A stretch of 64,000 nt of DNA from Flaviaestuariibacter flavus. GTDB taxonomy: Bacteria > Bacteroidota > Bacteroidia > Chitinophagales > Chitinophagaceae. A program made the translations under genes and the position numbers. Positions 43,044-51,952 of this stretch are shown here, in pieces. The first letter of the stretch is position 1. The number at the start of each line of letters is the position of its first letter. The stretch lies in contig NZ_SJZI01000011.1 of NCBI RefSeq assembly GCF_004337505.1, positions 8,300 through 72,299 on the forward strand, read 5' to 3'. The notes beneath the pieces are model-generated. The model had not been told where the DNA came from, made no database searches, and was given only the letters and a program-made list of their open reading frames with translations.

Positions 43044-44282
43044 GTGAATATTTCCTCCTTCATTGCCCGCCGGATCGCCTTCAACCAGCAGCGCAGCTTC
43101 TCGCGCTTCATCATCCGCCTCTCTACGGTGGCCACGGTGATCTCGGTAACGGTGATGATCGTCACGCTCTCCTTCGTAAACGGCTTCCAGGATGCGGTAA
43201 GCGAGAAGGTCTTTTCCTTCTGGGGCCACATCCGGATCGGCTACCGGCAGCCGGGGAAGGTGGCGATCGCCGAAGAGGCGCCCATGGAGAAAAGCGATTC
43301 AATTGTTCAAACGGTGCGGGAGATGCCGGGCGTACGCTCCATCCACCCCTTTGCCACGAAATACGCCATCCTGAAAACGCCCGACGAGATGGAGGGCACG
43401 CTCATCAAGGGGCTCGATGACACCTACGATTCGGCTCATATCAAGCCTTATATCGAAAAAGGCGGGCGCTGGATTCGCTTCGACGATTCGAGCTATACCC
43501 GCGAGATCGTGGTTTCCCGTTATACCGCCAACCAGCTGCGGCTGAAGCTCCACGACCGGCTGCTGATCTACTTCGTGCGGCCCGACGGCTCGCTGCGTCC
43601 CGACAAGCTGAGCATCGTGGGGATTTACAAAACGGGCATCGAAGAGTACGATAAGACCTTTGCCCTCGGCGACATCCGCCTTATCCGCCGCCTCAACGGC
43701 TGGTCGGCCGACGAGATTGGCGGTTACGAGGTGTTTTTGAAAGACTACCACAACATGGATGCCGTCAGCAGCCGGATCTATGAGCAGCCCTCTTTTCCGC
43801 AGCTCTGGGAAACCCGCACCATCCGCGAGATCTACCCGAATATCTTCGACTGGCTCGGCATCGTGGCCAACAACGGCAGTGTGCTGCTGATCATCGTTGC
43901 GGTGATCGTCATCATCAACTTCATCACCTGCCTCATCATCCTGGTGCTCGAGCGCGTGCGGATGATCGGCATTCTCAAGGCCGTCGGTGCTACCGATTGG
44001 GCCATTCAAAAGATCTTCCTCGCCCATTCGGCGATCATCACGCTGACGGGACTCGTGATCGGCACCGGGCTTTCGCTGCTGCTGATCTGGCTGCAGCAAC
44101 GGTTCCAGTTTGTGCACCTGAAGGAAGAAGAGTATTACATGACCACGGCTGCCGTGCGTGTCGACTGGACGCAGGTCGGCGCCGTTGTGGGCGGAACCCT
44201 GGTCATTTCATTACTGGTATTGTTGCTGCCCTCGCTGATCGTGCGGCGGATCCGGCCGATCCAGGCGATCCGCTTTAGCTAG
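43044..44282 (+). CDS. FtsX/LolC-type ABC transporter permease
   Basis: 412 residues from the GTG at 43044 (VNISSFIARRIAFNQQRSFSRF), preferred over an upstream ATG at 42987 because family members begin at this point and a TATCTTTA box at 42971 would leave the ATG almost without leader. Topology: one N-terminal helix (VATVISVTVMIVTLSFVNGF), a ~200-residue periplasmic MacB-like domain, and three C-terminal helices of the FtsX domain (VLLIIVAVIVIINFITCLIILVLERVRMIGILKAVGAT, ending IRRIRPIQAIRF). Resembles LolC/E-type lipoprotein-releasing permeases. The ATPase partner is not adjacent. Confidence 0.9.
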   Translation: MNISSFIARRIAFNQQRSFSRFIIRLSTVATVISVTVMIVTLSFVNGFQDAVSEKVFSFWGHIRIGYRQPGKVAIAEEAPMEKSDSIVQTVREMPGVRSIHPFATKYAILKTPDEMEGTLIKGLDDTYDSAHIKPYIEKGGRWIRFDDSSYTREIVVSRYTANQLRLKLHDRLLIYFVRPDGSLRPDKLSIVGIYKTGIEEYDKTFALGDIRLIRRLNGWSADEIGGYEVFLKDYHNMDAVSSRIYEQPSFPQLWETRTIREIYPNIFDWLGIVANNGSVLLIIVAVIVIINFITCLIILVLERVRMIGILKAVGATDWAIQKIFLAHSAIITLTGLVIGTGLSLLLIWLQQRFQFVHLKEEEYYMTTAAVRVDWTQVGAVVGGTLVISLLVLLLPSLIVRRIRPIQAIRFS

Positions 44283-44288
44283 ACCAGC

Positions 44289-44414
44289 GGAGAGAAAGAA
44301 CGCTGATTCCGCGGACGGAATGCGCAGATTGGTTATGATTTTTTATGATTAGCTGACGCACGCAATCATATCTGCGTAAATCATAAGAATCATAGAAGAT
44401 CTGCGGCCTTTCTC
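44289..44414. repeat. Palindromic intergenic element, family C copy 2
   Basis: GGAGAGAAAGAACGCTGATTCCG at one end and CTTTCTC at the other; internal TTATGATT ... AATCATA words inverted around a short core. Opposite orientation to copies 1 and 3. Fills the gap between the convergent permease and TrmH genes; the TrmH stop codon lies in its edge. Confidence 0.85.
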
Positions 44415-45151
44415 TACCGCGGCTTTGTCAGCTCACTCAGCATAATCCCCGTCGCCACCGCCGCATTCAGGCTTTCGGCACCACCAATACGGGGTATCGT
44501 CAGTTTGACGGTAGCGCGCTCCTGGAGCTCCGGTCGGAGCCCTTTCGATTCGTTCCCGATGAGCAGGATGCCGCCCGCATTGCCACTGTATTCATACACT
44601 GAAGTGCCGCCGAGCACCGCGGCCAGCACGGGAAGGGTTTGGCGGGAAAGCCAGGTGTCTTCCTCATCGTACCAGATATTGACGCGCGCCAGCGAAGCCA
44701 TCGTGGATTGCACCACTTTCGGGTTGTACAGCTCGGCGCATCCGGGCCCGCACACGATGTGACGAATGCCGAACCAGTCGGCGATGCGGATGATGGTGCC
44801 GAGGTTGCCCGGGTCCTGGATGGCATCAAGGTAAAGCGCCAGCTCCCTTTGCAGCACGGGCTCGCGGGCCGGGAGCTGCCGTGCAACCAGGAGCACCTCG
44901 TTGGGCGTCTGTAGCTGGGAGATGCGCGCCAGTTCTTCCGGTGTGACCGGCTGCAGGAGGCCGTCGGGGACGGCGGCAGCATGTGCGTCGATCCATTGCG
45001 GTAATGCATAAACGCTTTCCACCGCCTCCGGGATCGCGGCAAGCAGCTCCCCTACTACTTTCGGGCCTTCGGCAAGGAAGCGGCCGCTCCCGGCGCGCCC
45101 TTTTTTCAGGCCTAATCTTTGAATATCTTTGAGCACTTGTTTACTGGGCAT
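44414..45151 (-). CDS. TrmH/SpoU family RNA 2'-O-methyltransferase
   Basis: 245 residues. SPOUT-class enzyme transferring a methyl group from S-adenosylmethionine to a ribose 2'-hydroxyl of rRNA or tRNA. An N-terminal L30e-like substrate-binding domain (FLAEGPKVVGELLAAIPEAVESVYAL) precedes motif 1 DAIQDPGNLGTIIRIADWFG, motif 2 GILLIGNESKGLRPEL and motif 3 IPRIGGAESLNAAVATGIMLSEL. The target position cannot be assigned. Divergent from tamL with only 17 bp between starts. Its stop codon falls within a palindromic repeat. Confidence 0.93.
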   Translation of the reverse strand: MPSKQVLKDIQRLGLKKGRAGSGRFLAEGPKVVGELLAAIPEAVESVYALPQWIDAHAAAVPDGLLQPVTPEELARISQLQTPNEVLLVARQLPAREPVLQRELALYLDAIQDPGNLGTIIRIADWFGIRHIVCGPGCAELYNPKVVQSTMASLARVNIWYDEEDTWLSRQTLPVLAAVLGGTSVYEYSGNAGGILLIGNESKGLRPELQERATVKLTIPRIGGAESLNAAVATGIMLSELTKPR

Positions 45152-45168
45152 GGCCTGTAATTAACTGT

Positions 45169-47499
45169 ATGATCCATTCGGCAGCAATTCGCACCAAACG
45201 CGTCAAAAATAGCATCCTCCTCGCTGCCCTGCTCCTGTTTTTAAGCGCCTGTTCGGTAAAAGACTATCCCGCAGGCAGGCCTTTTGTATACAATGCCGAG
45301 GTGCATGTGGTGGGCGGAGACGTTAAGCCCGACGACCGCAAGGACCTCGAAAGCCGCCTCTACCAGCAGCTCCACGACAGCATCGCGGTGCGCCGGGTAT
45401 CGAAGTTCTTCTTCTCCCAGCTTAAAAACCCGCCGGTATACGATAGTACCAATGCCGACAAATCGATCGGCTTCATGAATGCCTTGCTGCATTCACTGGG
45501 GTATTACCGCGACTCGATCTGGTACAATGCCGACATCCGGGCAAAAGACGACCAGCAGCGCACCACGGTTCGCTTTTACGTGGATGCCAAAAAGCTGTTC
45601 AAAGTCGACTCCATCAGCGTCGCGCTGAACGACACGGTACTCAACAGCCCGCGCCAGGCGGCTTCGCTCGATACGCTGCAGCAGCTTACGCTGGCGGCGC
45701 GTGCCGGTTCGGAAGTAAAAAAAGGGGCTCCCTTTGCCAAGCCGCTGCTTTCCTCAGAACTCGATCGCCTTACCAATATCTACCGCAACAATGGCTACCT
45801 CCGGATGACGCGCGACGAGCTGCGGGTGATCTGGGACACGGTAGGCATCGGGCTGCTGCGTCCCACAGCCGACCCACTCGAGCAGGCCCAGTTGCTGGAG
45901 GCCCTGCAACACCGGCGCGAAAACCCGGTGGCCGACATCGAGTTCCGCCTGCGCCCCATCACCGACAGCACGAAGCTGGTGCGCTACCATATCGGCAACG
46001 TGACCATCTTTCCCGATCTCAACGCCGAAAACAGCAAGCTCCCGGTTGTCTATAACGACTACTACCGCGACGTATTTATCAAGCACTACGAGGACCGTTT
46101 CAAGTTCCGCGTGCTTACCGAAAACATTTACTTCAAGCGCGGGCAGCTGTACGACCAGCGCATCCACCAGAAAACGGCCAACCGGTTCAACTCGATACCG
46201 GCCTGGCGCACCGCCAATATCGAAGCCGTGCCGCGGCCGGGGACGGATTCCGTGGACATGATCATCCGCCTCGCACCGGCGCAGAAATACATTTACGACT
46301 TCAACATCGAAGCGAGCCAGAACCTCGGTGGTCTTTTTGTAGGAAGCAATCTGGTAGGTATAAATCTCAACCTGCAGAACCGCAACTTTGCGCAGCGGGC
46401 CGTGCAGGCTACCTATAGCCTGGGCGTGGCCACCGAGCTGAATTCCACCGTGACGCAAACAACGCAGCTTTCCGGGGGGTATTCACTTGTATTTCCCCGA
46501 TTCATCCCTGGCTTCCGGTTGCCTGCAAAGTGGCGCGACGCCAATCCACGCACGTCGATCGGCATCAATGCGCGGTATATCCACCGGGTAAACTACCTCG
46601 ACCTCGTGGGCGTGAACGCCTCCTGGGGATACGATTTTTCCCTTCCTAAATGGCTGGTGTCTGTTCGTCTTCCCAATGTTGAGTTCACAAGCGTACAGCG
46701 TCGGAGTATCCTTGACACCCTGATAAAAAACAACAAATCGTACAAGTACATTTTTAACGACGGTCTGGTAGTATCTACAATCCTTAGCGCAACCCACAGC
46801 CGTGTGAAAACCCGCACCACCAGCATCCTGCGTCTCGGTGCCGAGATTTCAGGACTTTTCCTGGGAATGGGAAAATCCGCGTTCCTGGATACAACCCTGA
46901 AGCGCTTTTTTAAATTCGATGCTTCGTATGCCCAAAACCGGAAGCTCGGGCAGAACTCGGTGCTTGCCTGGCGGGTGCTTGGGGGCGTTGGCTACAGCTA
47001 TCCCGGCGACAACGACAGCCGGCGTTATATGCCCTTCTTTAAAGCCTACTTCGCCGGGGGCGCCAACAGCATGCGGGGCTGGGGCCTGCGCAAGCTGGGG
47101 CCGGGATCCACCATCCGCACGTTCGCCCGTGATTCCTTCCCCGAGCGCTTCGGCGACATGCAGCTCGAAGCCAATATCGAATACCGGTTCCTGGTGGCCA
47201 ATATCCGGGGCGTGTTCGTGAACAGCGCGGTCTTTGCCGATTTCGGAAACGTGTGGTACCTGCGGGAAAACCCGGATTTTCCGAACGGAAACATTAAGCT
47301 GAACCGCCTCTGGCAAGACATCGCAATCGACGTCGGTACCGGCGTACGCGTCGACTTCGGATTCATCAAGATTCGCCTTGATTATGCCTACAAGGCAAAA
47401 GATCCGAGCCCGGCCGACCCGAACCTGCAGAACAAGCCTTTCCCGAATTTCAAGGTGCTGGGAGGAACGGTGCAGTTGGGGGTGGATTACCCGTTTTGA
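45169..47499 (+). CDS. tamL: BamA/TamA-family outer-membrane lipoprotein (TamL type)
   Basis: 776 residues. Lipoprotein signal with lipobox LSAC (Cys at about residue 28), as in TamL, the Bacteroidota TamA-like lipoprotein. POTRA-like periplasmic domains span about 60-400 (VRFYVDAKKLFKVDSISVAL, YHIGNVTIFPDLN, IYFKRGQLYDQRIHQKTANRFNSI). A 16-strand Omp85 barrel occupies the C-terminal half, with the conserved loop 6-like RGWGLRKLGPGS near residue 643 and last strand VLGGTVQLGVDYPF ending in Phe. Presumably assembles or inserts outer-membrane or surface proteins with TamB. No tamB is adjacent. Confidence 0.9.
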   Translation: MIHSAAIRTKRVKNSILLAALLLFLSACSVKDYPAGRPFVYNAEVHVVGGDVKPDDRKDLESRLYQQLHDSIAVRRVSKFFFSQLKNPPVYDSTNADKSIGFMNALLHSLGYYRDSIWYNADIRAKDDQQRTTVRFYVDAKKLFKVDSISVALNDTVLNSPRQAASLDTLQQLTLAARAGSEVKKGAPFAKPLLSSELDRLTNIYRNNGYLRMTRDELRVIWDTVGIGLLRPTADPLEQAQLLEALQHRRENPVADIEFRLRPITDSTKLVRYHIGNVTIFPDLNAENSKLPVVYNDYYRDVFIKHYEDRFKFRVLTENIYFKRGQLYDQRIHQKTANRFNSIPAWRTANIEAVPRPGTDSVDMIIRLAPAQKYIYDFNIEASQNLGGLFVGSNLVGINLNLQNRNFAQRAVQATYSLGVATELNSTVTQTTQLSGGYSLVFPRFIPGFRLPAKWRDANPRTSIGINARYIHRVNYLDLVGVNASWGYDFSLPKWLVSVRLPNVEFTSVQRRSILDTLIKNNKSYKYIFNDGLVVSTILSATHSRVKTRTTSILRLGAEISGLFLGMGKSAFLDTTLKRFFKFDASYAQNRKLGQNSVLAWRVLGGVGYSYPGDNDSRRYMPFFKAYFAGGANSMRGWGLRKLGPGSTIRTFARDSFPERFGDMQLEANIEYRFLVANIRGVFVNSAVFADFGNVWYLRENPDFPNGNIKLNRLWQDIAIDVGTGVRVDFGFIKIRLDYAYKAKDPSPADPNLQNKPFPNFKVLGGTVQLGVDYPF

Positions 47500-47502
47500 T
47501 TT

Positions 47503-47627
47503 AGAGGGAAAGAATGCAGATTTTTTATGATCTGTTATGATGCACACTGATGTCGGCACCGGCATCTGCGCAAATCATAATCAATCTGCGCATTCCGCTT
47601 ACGGAATCAGTGTTCTTTCTCTTTCGC
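47503..47627. repeat. Palindromic intergenic element, family C copy 3
   Basis: AGAGGGAAAGAATGCAG ... TTATGATCTGTTATGAT ... AAATCATAATCAATCTGCGCATTCCG ... GTTCTTTCTC. Same orientation as copy 1. Lies between convergent tamL and truB and overlaps the last codons of truB. Confidence 0.88.
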
Positions 47628-48308
47628 TAATTCAAGACGGATCTCTTCTTCCCACTCACCGACCGTCTTCGACTGATCAAGGGTGAATGCCCCGATGCGG
47701 GTGCGGCAAAGTGCGCTCAGGTAGCCGCCTACGCCGAGTGCGGCGCCGAAATCATTGGCAAGGCTCCGGATATAAGTGCCGGTGGAACAAACAACGCGAA
47801 AGTCAACTTCCGCGCCTTCGATGCGCGTCAGCTCGAACTCAGAAATCGCTACGGTACGCGGCTCGAGCACCACCTCCTTTCCGGCTCGGGCAAGCTCGTA
47901 GAGGCGCTTGCCGTCTTTCTTAATGGCCGAATGCGCCGGTGGCAGTTGCTGGATAGTGCCGGTGAATTGTGCCGTGGCGGCGCGGATTTCGTCGGTGCTC
48001 AAATGCCCGATTGCCTTGAAATCGCGGGGCTCGCTTTCGAGATCATAAGTAGGCGTGGTAGCGCCCAGGGTGATGGTACCGGTGTACTCTTTCTCCTGCG
48101 CCATAAACTCGTTGATCCGCTTGGTGAACTTCCCGGTGCAGATGATCAGCAGCCCCGTGGCCAGTGGATCAAGCGTGCCGGCGTGCCCGACCTTCTTGAT
48201 GCGCATCGTGTTGCGCAGCTTGCGCACAGCGTCGAAGGAGGTCCAGCGCAGTTCCTTGTTCACCAGCAACACCTGGCCTTCCTCATATTTGTTCAGCGGC
48301 TTGTTCAT
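47607..48308 (-). CDS. truB: tRNA pseudouridine(55) synthase
   Basis: 233 residues from MNKPLNKYEEGQ at 48308; the extra N-terminal residues of the longer frame read through an octamer array. Makes pseudouridine 55 in the T loop of elongator tRNAs. Catalytic motif VGHAGTLDPLATGLL (catalytic Asp in TLDPLA) near residues 39-53, then GKFTKRI, TPTYDLES and FRVVCSTGTYIRSLANDFG. The PUA domain is absent or minimal, as often in this phylum. The last residues (KEKEH) are encoded by the edge of palindrome C3. Confidence 0.96.
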   Translation of the reverse strand: MNKPLNKYEEGQVLLVNKELRWTSFDAVRKLRNTMRIKKVGHAGTLDPLATGLLIICTGKFTKRINEFMAQEKEYTGTITLGATTPTYDLESEPRDFKAIGHLSTDEIRAATAQFTGTIQQLPPAHSAIKKDGKRLYELARAGKEVVLEPRTVAISEFELTRIEGAEVDFRVVCSTGTYIRSLANDFGAALGVGGYLSALCRTRIGAFTLDQSKTVGEWEEEIRLELAKEKEH

Positions 48309-48314
48309 CGGGCG

Positions 48315-48322
48315 CAAAGGTA
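48315..48322 (-). promoter_or_regulatory. -7 promoter box of truB
   Basis: TACCTTTG followed by CGCCCG and the ATG on the minus strand; 6 bp separate it from the start, implying a very short or absent leader. Confidence 0.55.
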
Positions 48323-48338
48323 CGGTGGACGAGAAAAA

Positions 48339-48437
48339 GAGAACGAGAGAACGTGAGAACAAGACAAAGAGAGCTGGTCAAATTTGAGAACGCATCTCGT
48401 TCTTTCACCGCTCGTCCTCTTGTTCTCTCGTTCTCAA
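48339..48437. repeat. Octamer word arrays in inverted orientation (family E)
   Basis: Left arm 48339-48370: GAGAACGA, GAGAACGT, GAGAACAA, GACAAAGA. Right arm ~48396-48437 has the reverse-complement words (CTTGTTCTCTCGTTCTC). The right arm covers the DUF58 stop codon; the left arm lies 16 bp upstream of the truB -7 box. Confidence 0.8.
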
Positions 48438-49783
48438 ATCCCCGCGCGGTTCTTTACTTCCAGGTATTTGTTGATCGTCTGCACCGTCAGGTTCTCCGGG
48501 GAGGTGAGCAGGGCGAGAATGCCGTGCTTGCGCAGCTCGCGCACGATGAGGCGCTTTTCCTGGATGAACTTCTCCGCGATGGTTTTAATGTAGATCTCTT
48601 CGACGTTTTTTGCCGATTTCTGCGTCAGCTCTTTGAGCTCGGTGTTTTCGAAAAATACCACCACCAGCAGGTGGTAATGCGCCATCCGTTGCAGCGAAGG
48701 CAGCTCCCGCTCCAGGCTTTCAATTGATTCGAAATTGGTAAACAGCACCAGCAGGCTGCGCTGGGTAATACGATTGCGTACCACGGCAAAGAGCCGCTCG
48801 AAGTCGACATCCAGAAAAGTGGTTTCCTGCTTGTAGAGGGTTTCCAGGATCTGGCTGAACTGGCCGGGTCGCTTGTCGGCCGCCAGGAAGGCGCCGGTCT
48901 TTTGCGCAAAGGTGATCAGGCCCGCCTTATCCTGGCGCTGCAGCGCCACATTGCTCAGCACGAGCGCCGCGTTGATCGAATAGTCCAGCAGGGTCATCCC
49001 GTTAAAGGGCATCTTCATGGCGCGGCCCTTGTTGATGATGCAGTACACCTGCTGGCTGCGCTCGTCGGTAAAGTTGTTCACCATCAGGTCGCCGCGGCGG
49101 GCAGTGGCTTTCCAGTTCACGGTTCGGTAATCATCGCCCCGCACATATTCCTTTATCTGCTCGAATTCGAGGCTGTGACCCAGGGCCCGCTGGCGCTTGA
49201 TGCCGGCCTCCTGCAGGCGGTTGGCGGCCGCCAGCAGCTGGAAGCGGCGCACTTGCAGGAAGCTGGGATACACCTTCACCGTCTGCTCCTGGGCAAAGCG
49301 GTAGCGGCGGCTAACGAGGTCGAGCGGCGAGCGGGCAAGCACGTTGATGGCACCGAAGTCATAAGTACCACGCTGCACCGGGCGAAGTGAATACGTGATG
49401 CCATCTTTCTGCCCGCTGCCCAGGTGCAGGAAGCGTTCCCAGGACCGTTCCTGGAACTGGAAGGGCAGCTCGTCGATCACCTTCAGCGAAACGGGAAAGC
49501 CGTACGCATTGTGCACCTGTAATTGTACGGTGTTTTCGTCGCCGTTGCTGAACCGGTCGGGACAGATACGTGCCGCGCGGATGCCGCGGCGGGTGTACAG
49601 GAGCAGCGTATCGGCGGCAATCGCCACCACCCCGAACAGCAGGCACAGCTGCGCCACGGCGAAAAGCACGGGCACATAATAGCTGGCCATGAACAACACG
49701 CTGATCACGAAGCCGGCATAATACACCTTCGGCCTCGGGAAAAAGCTGGTCTGGTTGAGCAGGTAGCGAAGCTTGTTCATCAA
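48434..49783 (-). CDS. DUF58 domain protein
   Basis: 449 residues. Two N-terminal membrane helices (about residues 20-62) are followed by a cytoplasmic region with the DUF58 signature HSLEFEQIKEYVRGDDYRTVNWKATARRGDLMVNNF and a vWA-like fold with a DxS-type metal site (LLDYSINAALVLSNVAL). Usually encoded beside MoxR ATPases, which are thought to act on it as a chaperone partner; cellular role unsettled. Start overlaps the moxR stop by 4 bp, indicating translational coupling. The stop codon lies in a repeat arm. Confidence 0.92.
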   Translation of the reverse strand: MMNKLRYLLNQTSFFPRPKVYYAGFVISVLFMASYYVPVLFAVAQLCLLFGVVAIAADTLLLYTRRGIRAARICPDRFSNGDENTVQLQVHNAYGFPVSLKVIDELPFQFQERSWERFLHLGSGQKDGITYSLRPVQRGTYDFGAINVLARSPLDLVSRRYRFAQEQTVKVYPSFLQVRRFQLLAAANRLQEAGIKRQRALGHSLEFEQIKEYVRGDDYRTVNWKATARRGDLMVNNFTDERSQQVYCIINKGRAMKMPFNGMTLLDYSINAALVLSNVALQRQDKAGLITFAQKTGAFLAADKRPGQFSQILETLYKQETTFLDVDFERLFAVVRNRITQRSLLVLFTNFESIESLERELPSLQRMAHYHLLVVVFFENTELKELTQKSAKNVEEIYIKTIAEKFIQEKRLIVRELRKHGILALLTSPENLTVQTINKYLEVKNRAGI

Positions 49784-50757
49784 CGCGGGATATCTATCGT
49801 TTGAAGGATCTGTTTGATCACGGTGTCTTCAGTCACTCCTTCCATCTCCTTTTCAGGAGTGAGGATGATACGGTGCCGCAGCACCGGCGGGATCACCTCC
49901 AGGATGTCATCGGGCGTTACGAAGTCGCGGCCGCCGAGGGCCGCCACCGCCTTCGAGGCATTCATGATCGCCAGCGATGCGCGGGGCGAAGCGCCGAGGT
50001 AGATGCTCTTGTGGTTGCGGGTGCTGCTGACGAAGTTGGCGATGAAGCGCAGCAGTTTTTCTTCGATCACAAAGGAGCGCACCTGCTCGCGGAGGCGCAC
50101 CACGTCGTCGCGGCGCAGCACGGGCTGAATGGCGGCCAGCACTTCGGCGGTGGCCTGGTGGTTGAACTGCTTCAGGATGGCGTACTCCTGGTCGGCATCG
50201 GGGTATGACACCACGATCTTGAAGAGGAAGCGGTCGAGCTGCGCCTCGGGAAGGCGATAGGTGCCTTCCTGCTCAATGGGATTTTGCGTGGCGATGACCA
50301 TGAAGGGCGGCTGCATCGGGTAGGTCTTGCCGTCGATGGTGATCTGCCGCTCCTCCATCACCTCAAAGGTTGCCGACTGCGTTTTCGCGGGTGCGCGGTT
50401 GATCTCGTCGATGAGCACGACGTTGCTGAAAAGGGGGCCCTTCTTGAAGTCGAAGGTTCCTTCCTTTGGGTTGAAGACCGGCGTACCGAGCACATCGGAA
50501 GGCATCAGGTCGGGGGTAAACTGGATCCGCGAGAACGGTACGTCGAGGCTTCGGGCCGTCAGCTTGGCCGAAAGCGTTTTCGCCACGCCCGGCACACCTT
50601 CCAGCAGCACATGACCGTCGGCCAGCAGGGCGGCGATAACGAGACGCACCAGCTCCTCCTGTCCCACGATCACCGTGCGGATCTGGTGCTGCACGGCCGC
50701 GATGGCTTCGCTGAGTGCGCTGAGGTCGGTTCTCTGTTCAAAAATTTCTGATTCCAT
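49780..50757 (-). CDS. MoxR family AAA+ ATPase
   Basis: 325 residues. AAA+ ATPase with Walker A-like GVPGVAKTLSAK (about residues 57-68), Walker B VLIDEINRAPAKTQ, sensor 1 IATQNPIEQEGTYRLPEAQLDRFLFK, and lid helices (YLGASPRASLAIMNASKAVAAL, DFVTPDDILEVIPPVLRHRI). Believed to remodel vWA partner proteins; the adjacent DUF58 protein is the obvious candidate. Sits in an operon with overlaps or 1-bp gaps to both neighbours. Confidence 0.95.
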   Translation of the reverse strand: MESEIFEQRTDLSALSEAIAAVQHQIRTVIVGQEELVRLVIAALLADGHVLLEGVPGVAKTLSAKLTARSLDVPFSRIQFTPDLMPSDVLGTPVFNPKEGTFDFKKGPLFSNVVLIDEINRAPAKTQSATFEVMEERQITIDGKTYPMQPPFMVIATQNPIEQEGTYRLPEAQLDRFLFKIVVSYPDADQEYAILKQFNHQATAEVLAAIQPVLRRDDVVRLREQVRSFVIEEKLLRFIANFVSSTRNHKSIYLGASPRASLAIMNASKAVAALGGRDFVTPDDILEVIPPVLRHRIILTPEKEMEGVTEDTVIKQILQTIDIPR

Positions 50758-50758
50758 T

Positions 50759-51952
50759 CTATATAGTTTGATAATAGGCTTCTAATTGCCGGTGCAGGTC
50801 CTGCAGTTCGGCGGGCGTGGTGCGGCCTTCGTGGCGCAGGCGGGCGACGAGGTCCATCAGCGACTGCAGCCGCTCGCGCGGGTAACCCGAGCGGGCCTCC
50901 AGGCGCTGCACAAACTCGCTGTCGAGCACCGTCGTATTGATCTTGTAATGATGGCGCACGCCTTCGAGGAAATACTGGATCATCTTGAGCGCCAGGTTAT
51001 GATCGTCGCGCTTGTCGTAATAAAGGCGCCCGACGGTTTTTACAAAATCAAGCGATTCGTTGCGCGGCGCCGGGTGCGGCGGGATGGGGCGCTGGCGGCG
51101 ACGCATCTCCGACAACAGGTAGAGCCCCAGGATGAACAATAACACCCAGAACGCCCACGCAAAGGGCTGTTGCTTCATCAGCACCCCGAGCCAGTTGGGC
51201 TCGCCCCCGGCGCCGCTGTGCGCGGTCAGGTAGTATTCGTTCCACACCAGGCGGCGCAGCCCTTGCGGCAGCACGGAAAACGCCTGTGCATAATAGGTTT
51301 CATTACCGGGCTGCAGCAGGAAATAATTGGTGAAGGCCATGGGCTCACCGTGCAGGAAAAGCGCGCCCTTGCCGACGCGGTATTGCAGAAAATTCGGATG
51401 GTCATCGCCGTCGGTGCCCAGCACCACGGTGCTGTCGGCACCGCGGAGCGAGAAATGGATGCCGGCCGAAGGCCCCGGAAATGTATAGCGCTTTTCGTTG
51501 AAGCGTGGGGCGCGGAGCTGCACCCGCAGCGTGTCTTCACCCTTCAGGGAGTAGAAAGTCGAATTATAGAGCCGAAGGCGGTCAAACACGGCACTTGAAA
51601 AATCGGGCGCGATGCAGAAAACGTAGTTACCCTTTTCCACGAAGGCCAGCAGTGTCTCGAGCTCGTCGTCGGTGGCGGCAAGTTCGCGCCCGACAAGCAC
51701 GACGGCCTGCCCGCCGGTGTTGACGTCGATCGAATCCCACGCGCCCGGCGCATTGCGGTCGTTGACCAGGGGCACCCCGGGAAACAGATCGGGCACGAGG
51801 CCCCGCGCAATGCTGTAGCCGTAGGGAATACGGTCTTCATAGCGCAGGGTGATGCGCTGGTTGAATTCCTTGCGCCGCCCGCCCCCGATCACCAGCACGG
51901 CGATCACCACCAGCAGCAGGGCCCCGCCGATCAGCAACCCGTTCCGTTTCAT
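50759..51952 (-). CDS. DUF4350 domain membrane protein
   Basis: 397 residues. N-terminal signal anchor (LLIGGALLLVVIAVLVIGG), then a GATase-like/DUF4350 periplasmic region (PYGYSIARGLVPDLFPGVPL, AVVLVGRELAATDDELETLLAFVEKGNYVFCIAPDFS, GKGALFLHGEPMAFTNYFLLQPGN). A second membrane helix (FAWAFWVLLFILGLYLLSEM) at about 262-283 and a cytoplasmic C-terminal helical domain follow. Always found with MoxR/DUF58/DUF4129 genes in this phylum; biochemical function unknown. Overlaps the next gene by 4 bp. Confidence 0.87.
   Translation of the reverse strand: MKRNGLLIGGALLLVVIAVLVIGGGRRKEFNQRITLRYEDRIPYGYSIARGLVPDLFPGVPLVNDRNAPGAWDSIDVNTGGQAVVLVGRELAATDDELETLLAFVEKGNYVFCIAPDFSSAVFDRLRLYNSTFYSLKGEDTLRVQLRAPRFNEKRYTFPGPSAGIHFSLRGADSTVVLGTDGDDHPNFLQYRVGKGALFLHGEPMAFTNYFLLQPGNETYYAQAFSVLPQGLRRLVWNEYYLTAHSGAGGEPNWLGVLMKQQPFAWAFWVLLFILGLYLLSEMRRRQRPIPPHPAPRNESLDFVKTVGRLYYDKRDDHNLALKMIQYFLEGVRHHYKINTTVLDSEFVQRLEARSGYPRERLQSLMDLVARLRHEGRTTPAELQDLHRQLEAYYQTI

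Noticed and set aside
42950-43231. N-terminal extension of the T9SS plug protein
   Set aside because: Antisense of the FtsX permease start; a proper signal peptide begins at 42946.
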